A stretch of DNA of 64,000 nucleotides, from positions 15,597,203 through 15,661,202 of the forward strand of contig JAJEKV010000001.1 of the NCBI GenBank assembly GCA_021234155.1, read 5' to 3'. The position numbers and the translations under genes were made by a program. Under the pieces are notes generated by a model. The model searched no databases. It was given only the letters and a program-made list of their open reading frames with translations, and had not been told where the DNA came from. The number at the start of each line of letters is the position of its first letter. The first letter of the stretch is position 1. Below, in pieces: positions 21,487 through 32,215 of this stretch. Source of the DNA: Isoetes taiwanensis (Eukaryota; Streptophyta; Lycopodiopsida; Isoetales; Isoetaceae).

Positions 21487-23445
21487 TCGATATCATGGCG
21501 ATAGATGATACCACATCCGGTTGTGGCATTTGTAGAAATGGGGCTTCAAGGCCTCCTCCAATGCACCACCTAAGCATAGGCTGAAACAATTGCAGTCCAT
21601 GTAACAACAATATGCTTAAAATAATGCAAATGCCTCGTCCAAGTTTATTTGCCAACATAAACTGCAATAATTGTATTACATGTGCAATACTCCGCTCGGG
21701 CATTTGCTAGAAACGTTTAATTGCTTCCTGAAGTTGTTGGCATTTTTTTTAATAGATTAAAAACTTCTGCAAGATCCCCTTACTGGTCATGGGCTGTACG
21801 CCTGTGTAGGCTAAAAATTGCCGCAGAAAATGTTGGTCTTTTATGAAAATGGCATGCAAGATTTCTCAGACTACAACTGAATTGCAAAATGACCAAATTG
21901 CATCACATATAAGGGAGAATGGAGCTTCAGCAATACAATCAAGAATCTCACCCTAAATTCCTTTGTTGGAAGCAATACGCAAGAATTAAACTGCACCAAA
22001 ACTTGCAAATCTGAGCTGTCAACTTGAATCATCATTTACTATATTAAAATCAGAAAAAAATGAGCTTAAGGATTTGTTGTGAAGGTTAAACCAGCATGCT
22101 ATCACCTAGGCAACGCGCAAGCATGCTATGCCCATCTAGACAGGAGAAAGAGAGCAAAAAGTACGCACCTGCATATGACCAGCAGAGATGGATGTTGTGT
22201 TTTAGGAAATAGGTCCAGCACATGGACATAAAAATTCTTTGCTCAAGATCTCTGGACATCGAAACTGCAGGTTAGGGGAACTTAGAAACTAATAACAAAT
22301 GGCTCAGCTACAACAAAGTCACTCACCTATGTAATCTGGGTTGCAGACCTCTTAGAAGCCCAGGAGACGAAACCCCAAGCCTGCTACAAAACTCAAAACA
22401 AAAAGGGGGCTCCAAAGCAGCGATCTCAGAGCTGAAAGAGGTTATTGAACCTGTGCCTACTCCCTTCTACTGCAGAATTATGAGAAATCGCGATGCCACC
22501 AATTTGATAATGAAATTATGATGATTCAAGCAACGTCCCAGTAAACCATCAAACATTACCAAGAGTAGGTTTCAAGATTTTAGATTACCTGGCAGCCACT
22601 AAATCGTGAGAAGAACATGAGAACATGCAATCCAGCTATGAAAGAAACATCTGAAAAGGTTTGCATGCAATCAAATAGCATCTAGATTCTGCATCCGTCG
22701 AACATAGAGATGGCTCAACCAATCTGCAGCATGCTGTGTCTTCCTGTCCCTTTTTCTCTGGATTTGCCCCAAATTTCCCATCCCTAAATTCGGCCCTTTC
22801 TCTTCCTTCTTTTCATCTGATTTATAGCGGTTTCTCCTATTCGGAATTCCAAGAAATCAGATTCTGTGACCTGCATGCTGAATCCGCCAAGGCCTTCAAA
22901 CATATTCCGTGGCCTGCATGCTGAATCCGCCTTCAAAACCCAAAATCGAAATTTGTAAATCATAAGAAAAATGCAAATCCGATTTTTGGATGCCGGAAAC
23001 TTTTCCCAGCAGCTAAAATCTTTAAAACCTTGGAAAACCAACCCGAAAAAAAAATCCAAAACATTTTCCACTTGTCGGAAAAACCGAATTTAAACAATAG
23101 GATTTAACAAGGATAATAGTGTCTATTTTATATTTCATGTTGCATCAGTATTTGCCATATGTATGTGGTATGTTTGGTTTATGATGCACTGATATTTGCT
23201 ATATGTAGTCCATCTATCTTTTTTATGCCTTTTTTTATGTGGTATGTTTCTCGTCGGTGTTACAACTGCATTAACACCAATATGAGCCTCGTCATTCCTG
23301 TTATCACTTGTTTTTTTTTTCTTTGAAGGACGACAATCTATTATCAAGAAAAATCAAGATACATACAAGGGACTTGTGACATGGGACTCAAAACCTAGAG
23401 GACGAAATAGTCCACTAAGCAAAACCACCCATACACAATATATAC
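21487..23445. other. Intergenic, dispersed repeats only
   Basis: No gene recognised. A doublet of CCTGCATGCTGAATCCGCC lies at about 22,868-22,932. Segment 22,970-23,100 resembles 16,390-16,530. Segment 23,100-23,280 belongs to the dispersed repeat seen at 26,080-26,240 (CATGTTTYRYATTGCATCAG words). Confidence 0.5.
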
Positions 23446-24111
23446 TCAAACTCCTTGTGCCACCTTGAGGCGTTTAATAGCCTCATCACAATCAACATGG
23501 TCTACCACATCGAGATGATCATCAACAGACATCAAATTATCATGCCACTGAATAGAACGAGGCGGGATAGCCTCGTGAGATGACATAACAGACTTCTTCC
23601 TTGCCGCCTTCTTCCAATTGACCTGCTGCCATGACTCTTTCGTGCACAGAAGATTAGGACTTGAGACACAAATCCTCGTACCGTTCATGATGGAATGTGA
23701 GATATGAACCCCAAGACCAGTTGCAATTGCAATTAGAAATTATTGGGCCATCAGATCAGGAGGAAGATTAGGTATCGAGAACCAACAAGGCATCTTTAAT
23801 GCGTGAACCATATCTGGTGTAAAACCAGGAGAGTAATACTGATACATCATATACTCCCCACCTAGAGGATCAATCCCTCTTGATACCAAAGAGTCCACTG
23901 CATCACTACTTTCAAACATAATAAGAACAAAGTTTTTCGCCAACACCTTGATGGACTGAAAAGGAGGAAGCTGAAGGCGTCTCAAAAGCCGAGATAACCA
24001 AATACGAAACCGTGAAAAATCCAAATAGCCACCAGTAAAGTAACCAAGGACTGCACATGAGGATAGGTTCTCAGCACATATCCAAGTTATAGGCATTAGG
24101 CATGATCTCAC
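23446..24111 (-). pseudogene. DUF4283-domain protein fragment (retroelement-type)
   Basis: Minus-strand frame 24,111-23,740 contains a DUF4283-like domain: GYFTGGYLDFSRF, then FVLIMFESSDAVDSLVSRG, then a Trp-containing IPNLPPDLM segment. A TAA stop follows directly (MAQ*FLIAIATGLG); the same frame then continues with IAIATGLG and NGTRICVSS, the usual sequence after DUF4283, to 23,446. DUF4283 domains occur in plant LINE ORF1 proteins and in zinc-knuckle proteins derived from retroelements. The zinc knuckle is not present. An A/T-rich tract lies beyond the C-terminal side, at 23,310-23,325. Confidence 0.6.
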
Positions 24112-24305
24112 GCATGGAGGTTACTTTCGTAGATTAGTTTGTTTTTCCTCCAAAGTGCTCATTGCTTGATCTAACCTTTTTTCATATGCTTAGCGGTGAT
24201 GATGTTGGCCTTGTTTTTCCTAGTTACATGGTTTATATGTGTCTCTTATGTGGTTTGCTTCTTGTCAGTGTTACAACTACCCTAAAATCCATGTGCCGTT
24301 AATCT

Positions 24306-24838
24306 TTTTTTATCTCGCATGAAAAAGCGGTGATTGCTTCCATTCGCACAGGTGCACACCACCTCCGCATTGAGACAGGGAGATGGATTCGGGAGCCGCG
24401 TGAGGACAGAGTCTGTCAGTGCTGTCAACAGGGCGCCATTGAGGATGAAAGTCACACCCTCCAGGCCTGTCCGGCGTACGAGCATATCCGGGCTCGGTAT
24501 GCTCGGTTAGTTGTGCCCCATCAGGCCCTGCATGAGCTACTGAGCACGGCCTCTGTAGGCTTGTTGGGATCGTACCTCCGGGAGGTAATGGATACGCGGA
24601 CTCAGTTATGCCCCCCTGTCCGACATTAACCTCAGCTGTACTTGTGATTATGTATATAACTGTGCAGTATGTCAGCATCCTTATTGCTACTAAGGTTTTC
24701 CCCCCGAAAACCCTTCGGGGCGGGGGTTTTTTAATCCTGGTAGTAATACGCCTGCTGCTTTCTCTTTGTACTTGGGTCCCATAGGCCAGTTGGTCTCCGT
24801 GGACGATAAAAACATATTCTATTCTATTCTATTCTTAT
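24306..24838 (+). mobile_element. 5'-truncated LINE, 3' end (LINE-3)
   Basis: The end of LINE ORF2 is open at 24,330-24,629 and contains the C-terminal zinc-binding motif CQCCQQGAIEDESHTLQAC followed by an IRARYARL segment. The 3' UTR (24,630-24,815) holds the hairpin GAAAACCCTTCGGGGCGGGG and the block GGTCCCATAGGCC...GGTCTCCGTGGACGATAAAAA, ending in ATTCT repeats to 24,838. The 5' end is truncated at about 24,306. The same 3' UTR is found at 36,000-36,200, 32,309-32,446 and elsewhere. Confidence 0.85.
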
Positions 24839-25140
24839 TCATTTTCCTCTCCTTGTGTCGCCCATCGTGTACTTTAGTGATAGTTGTCTATTATTGCTCC
24901 ATTTATCCCTATAGTCTATGAGTCTCTTTAGTGGTTGCTCTGTTGTTCATAGCACTAGTCCAATTGTCATGTTTCTTTCATTGTCATGTCTCCCTTATTC
25001 ATTTTCTTCTCTCCATGTCGCATCATGTACTTTAGTTTTAGTTGTCTATTATTGCTCCATTTGTCCGTTGTAGTCTATGAGTCTCTTTAGTGGTTCCTCT
25101 GTTGTTCGTAGTACTACTTCCAATTGTCATGTTTCTTCCT
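24835..25140. repeat. Tandem duplication, 160-bp unit, next to LINE-3
   Basis: Units begin TTATTCATTTTCYTCTC at 24,835 and 24,995 and share CTATTATTGCTCCATTT and TATGAGTCTCTTTAGTGGTT. The duplication abuts the LINE tail. Confidence 0.8.
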
Positions 25141-25749
25141 ATGGATACTTGCAGTCTTACTTGTGCTCCATCCGCTTTTGTAGTTTTTGCGTATGCCACA
25201 TTTGTTCGCCCAATTAACCATTCTGTCCTTTGTCTTCATGGTATCCTTTTTCTATTGCCTCTACTTTGATTTGTTTATGTTGCTCCGCTTGTTCCATGGT
25301 GGTTGTTTTATTTAGTTCTTTGGGCATGTTCCATCTTGCTTTTAAAAAGTTTTCAAAAGCCTTGTGGCTACCTTCTACCTTCTTCACCTTTCCTTTTTGT
25401 TAGTTTGGTAGGTTTGTCTTCTTGTTCATTTGTTGCGATTTTGTTCTTTTAGTCTCGCTAGTTTATGTTTGGCTCCATTGTTTCATTTTGTCCTTACTCA
25501 TGGTCTATCACTCCTCTTCCAGCCTTTTTAATTTACCTATTCTATTAGTCATTGTTAGTCTTGCTTTCATGCTATTTGGTCCCTGTGGTTCGTGTTATCC
25601 CTTCATCACAATCGCATTGCTCCATCTCTCCACTTCGTTAGTCTCATCTACCATGCTATCTATGATCCCCTTCATCCCACTCAGTGCTTGGGTCTAATTG
25701 GTCCCTAAGGTTGGCATGCCTCATCAGTTTGTTAGCTGACCATCGTTTA
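25141..25749. other. Pyrimidine-rich intergenic stretch
   Basis: T- and C-rich on the plus strand with a 91-residue hydrophobic open frame at 25,422-25,697 that looks compositional rather than coding. No other signal. Confidence 0.45.
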
Positions 25750-26400
25750 ACCCTTGTGGCTCCTATATTTCGAGTTTGACTGGTGCATGTTTTTAGAACT
25801 CCATTTTGCTTGACTTCTCAGGAGAACTATAACTTATAGTAGACATGCATAAGTTATACGCATTAGACATGATGTATGGCGTTGGGTTGTGCATGAGTAC
25901 TCTTTATAGTTTTGACAAATGTATTTTATTATGCATGTATATGACGTTTAATGGATAATTGTAACCTTATTTTATTTCATGTTTCATGTTGCGTTAGTTG
26001 GGTTATGCATGAGTATTCTTTTATAGTATTTTATCATGCGTATATATGATGTTTGATGGATAATCATAACCTTATTTTGTTCCATGTTTCACATTGCATC
26101 AGTATTTATTATGTGAGTGTGATATGTTTGGTTCATGATGCATTGATATTTGTTTATGTAGTCCAAATATCTTTTATATGTTTTTTGTGGTATGTCTTTT
26201 GTCAGTGTTACAACTGCATTAACATCAATGTGCCCCGCCAATTGTTGTATCAGCTGTTTTTCTCATGAAAATGATAACTTGTGTAGACTTGCATTTGTTT
26301 GAGTATAGGTATTAGGCATGATTTCTGGTATGGAGGTTATGCATGAACATTCTTTATCGTAGCCAGAATTCTATATCGAGCATGAATTATGGTGTTTTCT
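25750..26400. repeat. Dispersed repeat with internal duplication
   Basis: It matches 18,630-18,797 (CGAGTTTGACTGGTGCATG, TTTTTAGAACTCCA) and 23,100-23,260. Two internal copies run from GCGTTRGTTGGGTTATGCATG or similar to TTTAATGGATAATYRTAACC (about 25,880-25,965 and 25,990-26,070). Confidence 0.6.
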
Positions 26401-27642
26401 TTAAGTACAATTTTTTACCTCGTTCTGGCTAGTTTGTTCATTGCTCTGCTTTTAAAGACTTATGGCTATGGTATATATGTTCTAAGAAAAAATTGCTCTT
26501 TTTAGAAAGTGCAGTTTTCCATGTCAATTATGATAATCTTAACCCTGACTCAAATGTATTTCATAGATAGAAGAAAAAAGCGAGATTTTGAGAATTTTGA
26601 ATACAGCACTCCAGGCCCACCATAACCAAAAAGTTATAATTTAAAATTTGAACAAAAAGGAGAAAGTTATTTCCCTCTACAGCTGCCACGCTTCAAGGAC
26701 GATAGCCAGATTTGCCATAGCTGGAAGTCGAGCTCCAAACGTGCTTGCCGAAGGTTGCCATAAGAAGGTCCATGCTCCGGCGCCATAGCTGGACGTCGCC
26801 ATAGCTGCAGCTTCGTCCTGGATCTGCTCTCTTTCTGGAGTTCTTTAGGGTAGTTTTATCTGGAGCAGGTAGATGATGCAGATTGCAAGCAGATGGGCTG
26901 TCTTAGAGGCAGGCAAATGTCATTTTGGAAGCAGGCAGATGATTTCTGATGCAGATTGGAGACTGAAGATGATGGAAATAGAGTTATTTTGAGCGATTTC
27001 AGTTTGAGGAAATATGGTCCTGCATTTGAGGTTTTGGAACGATGCAACATTGTCAGATTTTGCCGGCTTCTTCCCCCCTGCTTCAGAATTTCAGAATCAC
27101 TGCATGTAAATCGTGTATACTTCTATCCCTAATTCTTTTTTGTTTTCTCGTATTCGTGAAAATTACCATTCTACAAAACAAAACAATGAATCAATGACGG
27201 GCCATATATTCTACTCTGCCGACAAGTTTGTCATTGTCTCCTTTCCCTTTTAATTTGCGCAGTGAAGGCATTGTGATGAATTTATTGAATCTAGCCATGC
27301 CCTAGTTTTTACTCATGGAAATCAAGGATTGATATCATTTGCTACACTTTGTGAGATCAGGGCTTGCATCAGAGATGAATGATCTGCAATCAAATACAAA
27401 CTGCGATCCATATTATGCTTCTTGGTCTGTATTGTGCTCAAACCCTGAATTCTCTATATTGGCAGACTAGAGAAAGAAGAAACGCCTAGATATTTTTGGA
27501 AAAATCCTTCTATTACATCTCCGGGCTCTTCAATAGTGGTTTCTATAATTTTTTTGACGAATCTCCCTCCATTACATCTTCTGGCTTCACTACTCCATGG
27601 AATCGCTATGGCGATTTATAAGAGCATGAAAAGGGCTGACAG
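26401..27642. other. Intergenic, nothing recognised
   Basis: No gene supported. Segment 26,690-26,960 has repeated GCCATAGCTGGA and GCAGGCAGATGAT words but no regular period. Confidence 0.45.
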
Positions 27643-27792
27643 CCACAACGATTGTGTTGAGCAGGATCTCGAAGGAAAACAAAGCATTCGGCTCAAGCAA
27701 ATCACCACAGCGATTGTGTTGAGCAGGATTTTGTAGGCAAACAGAGCATTCTTGCTCAAGCAAATCGCCACAGCGATTGTGTTGAGCAGAAA
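27643..27792. repeat. Tandem repeat, 62-63-bp unit, 2.4 copies
   Basis: Units start CCACARCGATTGTGTTGAGC at 27,643, 27,705 and 27,768 and include GCTCAAGCAAATC. Confidence 0.88.
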
Positions 27793-28441
27793 ATATGTTT
27801 TTTTTTTTAAGATTGTATTTGTTTTATTACGTAGAATAAGCTTTAAAATTTTAAAAGAAAAATATTATTATGTCAATGGAAGTAGCTACGCAGCTTTAAA
27901 TGTTCGTGGTCGCGATCCCTCTGAACATTTTTACGCTTTCTAATGGGCAGCTCTTACTCAAAAAAGAGCTCGGCTTAGCCTTACAAATGCCAATTTCGGA
28001 TACAATGCGATTTTATGGGTGAAAATCATAAAAATAAATGGCAACTTCTACTCAATTGCAACCAATTGCGGCGTTTTATGGAGAACCAACAACCTATTTC
28101 ATACTAAACGAGAATTTCGAAATTCTCTAATTAATTAATTCTTGCTATTAGCTCTTTTGCAAAACCTGGACTTGGGAGAGACAATGAAACTTTTCGCTTG
28201 AATATTACAGCCTAGTAGAGCGTAATAAGTGCTTCCACTATTTTGCAAGCCTTTAAGGAGAAAATTGATACGACAAAACGAGCCAAGTTTCATGGCGAAC
28301 TGGCCTTTTGGACAACCAAAGATGTAAAGCAGAAAATTTCAATATCTAAGTTTACTTACTCCACTAAGGAGCAACTTCTAGATGGCTTTGCATTGTCCAA
28401 CTTCAATACATAATTCTACTTACTCTACAAGGAACAACCCT
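27793..28441. other. AT-rich intergenic, nothing recognised
   Basis: Only short frames; no structural signal supported. Confidence 0.45.
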
Positions 28442-28690
28442 CTAGCTTTTAAAGCCTTGGGCGATGCAAAGCTTGCTCTTTATTTCCATTTTTGGCACCA
28501 TTGATGCAAAAAATTGTAGATCCAATGGCTGTATATTTGGACGGCCTAAGTTTAAGGAAATCTTGTACCTTAGTTTAAGCAAGTCTTCTAAAGAAAATAC
28601 GACATTATATGGTTGATGATTGCTATAAGGTATTTTCTTATATGTGGTGTTCTCATTGAATCCATTTCCAACAGTCATGAGCCACACCAA
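28442..28690 (-). CDS. Short unrecognised ORF
   Basis: An 82-residue frame beginning MVWLMTVGNGFNENT. Composition is ordinary but no family is recognised. It has no neighbouring exon and lies 230 bp from a LINE 3' fragment. It may be a gene remnant or chance. Confidence 0.15.
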   Translation of the reverse strand: MVWLMTVGNGFNENTTYKKIPYSNHQPYNVVFSLEDLLKLRYKISLNLGRPNIQPLDLQFFASMVPKMEIKSKLCIAQGFKS

Positions 28691-28924
28691 GTTAAACTCC
28701 TTTTAAAAGCATTTGTTGTTTCAAACTTAAAAGTTTAAATTATCTAAATAAGTTCTTTATATCATACAAATCGAACACATAAGAAGGGTAGCTTGTTATA
28801 ACTACGAAGACTAAGACCTCCCAAACATCAACTACTAACCATCCAAAAAGCAACCTCCTATAACATCTTGCTGTTCTCACAAATATCATTGCGAAAAGTA
28901 ATACGAGTGAATACGGGCTAGAAA

Positions 28925-29050
28925 CAATAGAATAGAATAGAATAGATTTTTTTAATGTCCACGAAGACCAAGAGGCCATGGAACCCATACAATGGCCTAG
29001 TACAACGGTTTTCAAGGGAAAAACCTTTGTAGTAATGATGATACTAGGCA
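28925..29050 (-). mobile_element. LINE/SINE 3' end fragment (minus strand)
   Basis: On the minus strand it ends in a TCTTGGTCTTCGTGGACATT block followed by repeats of TATTC (28,928-28,945 on this map), the same terminus as the LINE at 24,840. Further in lies AAGGTTTTTCCCTTGAAAACC, a diverged version of the hairpin block. No coding sequence remains. Confidence 0.7.
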
Positions 29051-29135
29051 ATAATAGTAGAAAACACCAAGGAGTTCACAAACCATAAAGATATTATCGG
29101 TAAGTGCAACTCAAAAAGCATGTTCATCCTAGCTT

Positions 29136-29136
29136 T

Positions 29137-29167
<31 letters not shown>

Positions 29168-29172
29168 TTTTT
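29136..29172. repeat. (ATTT)n microsatellite
   Basis: About nine TTTA units, 30 bp beyond the dirigent stop codon, so probably within or next to its 3' UTR. Confidence 0.9.
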
Positions 29173-29203
29173 TTGCACAAATATTGTAAGAGCAAATGGA
29201 GAT

Positions 29204-29749
29204 CTATGTGTTTGGAAAAGTGATGTTGAGCCTATAAAAAATAGTGCCCACAGGATCACCAAATGTAGAGATGGTACGAGAAACCGCAACTCCAGAAGCA
29301 CGTTCAAAATCACCAGTACCTCCAAAAATAGGAAGAGCTCGTTCAATCTGAGTCTCATCCCGTGATCCAAATATACTGATAGTACCATTGTATTTGTCAC
29401 TCTTTAACACTGCAGACAAAGAGAAAAGGAAAGTTAATCCATTTAAAGAAACAATAGAAAAGGAACCACGCATTCTGCCTAGAGATTTGGATGTGAGAGA
29501 TTGGCCCTCAGTGATGGGATCATCTACTACACCTACAAGGCCAAAAGTGAGATTAGACAATGTTCCAGGTCCAGCAACTTGTAACAAAGTTTGGTTGGAT
29601 CCTGCGAATATATCATGCACATAAAACTCGACGATAATACTTCTGGATGTGCAACATACTCGTGATATTGGCGTGGGAGGTGCTTGATGAAATATAGATG
29701 CTGTCGCACCAACCAAAAAAAGAAAGAGTAAAATAGGTATATTTCCCAT
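29204..29749 (-). CDS. Dirigent-family protein
   Basis: A complete single-exon gene of 181 residues, the usual dirigent length. Residues 1-20 form a secretion signal (hydrophobic LLFLFLVGATAS core). The dirigent domain fills the rest: EFYVHDIFAGSNQT (41-54), FGLVGVVDDPIT (69-80), a GQSLTSKSLGRMRG block (82-95), KYNGTISIFGSR (119-130) and ALPIFGGTGDFERASGVA (138-155). Four N-glycosylation sequons lie at 52, 66, 121 and 175. Dirigent proteins are extracellular and steer stereoselective coupling of phenoxy radicals in lignan and related pathways; the specific reaction here is not deducible. No stops or frameshifts. A TATA-like box lies about 45 bp upstream. A LINE tail lies about 30 bp beyond that, and a LINE 3' fragment lies beyond the 3' end. 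Confidence 0.93.
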   Translation of the reverse strand: MGNIPILLFLFLVGATASIFHQAPPTPISRVCCTSRSIIVEFYVHDIFAGSNQTLLQVAGPGTLSNLTFGLVGVVDDPITEGQSLTSKSLGRMRGSFSIVSLNGLTFLFSLSAVLKSDKYNGTISIFGSRDETQIERALPIFGGTGDFERASGVAVSRTISTFGDPVGTIFYRLNITFPNT

Positions 29750-29789
29750 AGGTGTTTTTAGAATGTCGAGAAGATGTTGAATGGTGTTC

Positions 29790-29798
29790 TTATATATT
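29790..29798 (-). promoter_or_regulatory. TATA-like box of the dirigent gene
   Basis: The minus strand reads GAATATATAAGAAC about 45 bp upstream of the start codon, implying a very short 5' UTR. Upstream sequence is cut off by the LINE tail at 29,825. Confidence 0.45.
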
Positions 29799-29824
29799 CA
29801 AGTAATTGAGAACTAAGGAATATA

Positions 29825-31195
29825 AGGAAAGGAAGGAAGGAAGGAAGGAAGGAAGGTTCTTTTATCGTCCGCGGAGGCCAATCGGCTTATGGGACCCATA
29901 TAATGGGCTACTACAACCATAACTATTAAAAAACCCCTATCCCAAAAGCTTTCCAAGGGAACTTTGCGTTAATGCTGATACGAGATAGTTAGCAATAAAT
30001 AAGTTGATACAAAAGAGATCATAGTGATTTCTGATAATTCTGCAATTGAGGACACACATCTAGAACCTCAAGTATATGTAGAGCCAAATCATGCAGAGAT
30101 GGTGCTTTGAGAAGTTGTGGAGGCATGGAACGTAATGCTAATGTAAAATAACGATTCTTGATCATCTCAAAAGCAGGACATCTCCGAAGTGTATACTTTT
30201 CATCTTCAATACCTGTAACTGGCCACATGCACATAATCCCGCCTCTCGTACCAATTTTGGTCGCTCCCATCTATCTATTTCAATTTGTAGCGTGTGGGAC
30301 CTACGTACAAATTGATGCAATAACTACAAGTTTTTTCCTAGACAAAGAAGCAAGCAAATAAGCTTGTGCTCCTTGTGCCAAAGTGGGGCTTATATGTGCA
30401 TAATAATGACGTTTTAAGTTGGTGCAAGACACTGCATCCCATATTTTTTGAAAAAAATGGCCATCTAGATAGTGTTCCAAAAGCTTGGGGTCAGAACCTA
30501 CAAATACTATGCATCGTTCTGTTGCATAGACCAGTAGGCAAATCATGCACTACAATGCTCTTTCCAACATCTTCGAACACTGAGATTCAGCCATGGCAAG
30601 CGCTAGAAGAGGACGGTTATCATCGTTTATGTGATGCACCTTTTTTATATAGTGGATATAATGCTTCATGGCAGAATGTTGAAGAGGCCAAAGACTCGTC
30701 TTTTGTGAAAAAATAGCATATGGCGCTGTAATTTTCACTCCTAGGTTGTAAGTGAGAAAGGATTTTTGCACTCGTTCCAAATTCTCCCAAGCACTAGCAC
30801 TAATGGCAGGTCCCCATACCTCATAACCATACGGTAAAACAGGCTCTACCAAAGCCCAAAACAAGAGGGCTTTTCGTGACCAATCATGAATCTCTGTGCA
30901 AATAGAGTGCTCTCTAACTAACAGTCACATGCTTGGTAATACACTGTTTACAAAGTGGGCTCTTATAGAATCTACACGAAGATACTTGTCGCTATCTATA
31001 ACTTCAACTTCGTGACTATCGTAGCGCAATGTTGGAACTATATGTCAAAAAGACTGAACTACTAAGCATTCAGTCTTTTGAAGATTGGGCTTGTGTTCTC
31101 ACAAAAAGTGGTGCAGTGCATGTAAATGTTGTTGCATAGTAGTAGTTGTATGTGCCAAAAAATATACCTCATTATCTTTAGTATGAATCATCTAC
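29825..31195 (-). mobile_element. Degenerate LINE on minus strand (LINE-4)
   Basis: Read on the minus strand from 31,195: a remnant of RT motif C (DNEVYFLAHTTT, where ADD is expected), KTECLVV, a KYLRVDSI-like block, then the open piece 30,864-30,550 (ALVEPVLPYGYEVWGPA, VQKSFL). Next comes 30,546-30,301 and finally the C-terminal zinc-binding region (EDEKYTLRRCPAF) in 30,270-30,019. The 3' UTR has GGTCCCATAAGCC...GGCCTCCGCGGACGATAAAA and ends in a (TTCC)n tail (29,825-29,857 on this map) instead of ATTCT units. Stops and frameshifts are scattered throughout, and the catalytic DD is lost, so it is inactive. Confidence 0.8.
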
Positions 31196-31229
31196 ATGGC
31201 AGAAGAAAATTGTCTCAATTATTTTTAAT

Positions 31230-31290
31230 TAGAATAGAATAGAATAGAATAGGTTTTTAGCGTCCACGAAGACCAATTGGCCTATAGAGA
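31230..31290 (-). mobile_element. LINE/SINE 3' terminus fragment (minus strand)
   Basis: The minus strand reads GGCCAATTGGTCTTCGTGGA, then CGCTAAAAACC and four ATTCT-type units. Only about 55 bp is recognisable. It lies next to, and probably within, older LINE-4-like sequence: 31,130-31,225 and 31,500-31,610 are related copies on either side. Confidence 0.65.
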
Positions 31291-31298
31291 ATACACTA

Positions 31299-31418
31299 TA
31301 AGTCTTCCTCTCAACTTGAATTTATAGAAGATGCCTTCTAAGTTTTCCTCTCAACTTGAATTTATGGAAAGTGCGTTCTAAGTCTCCCTCTCAACTTGAA
31401 TTTATAGAAAATGCATTG
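31299..31418. repeat. Tandem repeat, 40-bp unit, 3 copies, with outliers to 31,720
   Basis: The unit is TAAGTCTTCCTCTCAACTTG followed by AATTTATAGAAGATGCMTTC, at 31,299, 31,339 and 31,379. Further copies or parts occur at about 31,617-31,656, 31,657-31,680 and 31,700-31,725, next to a duplicated GGCCACTC block. Confidence 0.85.
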
Positions 31419-31726
31419 GCCACTCCCAATGTTTGAAAATAGGTACTTTGGAAGATGTACATAATGATGCATTAATTACACTTCAATATCAATTGGAAGT
31501 AGAATGGCATAAGACTACATAGTTGTCTTTGTAAAAGATATATCTCATTGACTTTAGCATGAATCATCCCATGATGGAATAAAATTGTATCAATTGTTTT
31601 CAATGCAGATTACATCTAAGTCTCCCTCTCAACTTGAATTTATAGAAGATGCATTCTCTGTCTCCCTCTCAACTAGAAAAGAAAGGCATTGGCCACTCTA
31701 AGTCTTCCTCTCAACTTGCATTGTTT

Positions 31727-32081
31727 GAAATTAGATACCTTGCAAGATGTACCTAATGATACAATAATTACTCTTCAATATGTTTTGGAAGTAGAAACTA
31801 CATCCTACAAATAAAAAGTCGTGATCTATATCCTTATTGAAATGCAACTCTATGACTATATATAGTTGTCTCCAAACAAGAGAAAAAAAACATTTGAAGA
31901 AGGAGAAAAAATTGTTGGAAAACATTTGGAATAAGAGAAACATTTGTAACCTTTTCTTTGGGAGATGTGTGTCCCAATATGCTTCTTTCCACTTTTTTTG
32001 CTCATGCTTCCAAGGAGTTATATCCACCTGGTTCTTTTATAGATGAAGGACAATGTGGTATTACAACATGAAGATCACCTT
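31727..32081. other. AT-rich intergenic, nothing recognised
   Basis: No gene supported. A short inverted repeat, CAACATGAA...TTCATGTTG, lies at about 32,065-32,087. Confidence 0.45.
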
Positions 32082-32150
32082 CATGTTGATAGAGCGCAAG
32101 GCGCTTAACCTTGTGGTCGGGTGTTCGAGCCCCACAGATGGCAATGGGCT
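32082..32150 (+). pseudogene. tRNA-Lys(CTT)-like fragment
   Basis: TAGAGCGCAAGG, then GCTTAACCTTGTGGTCG and TTCGAGCCCCAC follow the D-arm, anticodon arm and T-arm of plant tRNA-Lys, with CTT in the anticodon position. The acceptor stem is not paired and the 5' portion is poor, so this is a tRNA pseudogene or the head of a SINE. The TTCGAGCCC word is a good B box. Confidence 0.6.
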
Positions 32151-32215
32151 AAAAAGGTTTATTGATGTTGTGATTCAATGATCTCATATATTGCACAAAC
32201 ATCGTTTCTGCTCTT

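Noticed and set aside
25422-25697. Hydrophobic 91-residue ORF as a membrane protein
   Set aside because: T-rich composition generates Leu/Phe/Val/Ser codons; there is no conserved motif or neighbouring exon.
27793-28441. Organellar DNA insertion
   Set aside because: AT-rich, but no plastid or mitochondrial gene sequence is recognisable.
31299-31725. 40-bp repeats as a possible array of functional sites
   Set aside because: They are simple tandem copies without distinct spacers; a minisatellite with outlying pieces explains them.
31850-31870. CTATATATAG as a promoter TATA box
   Set aside because: AT-rich context and no gene follows downstream.
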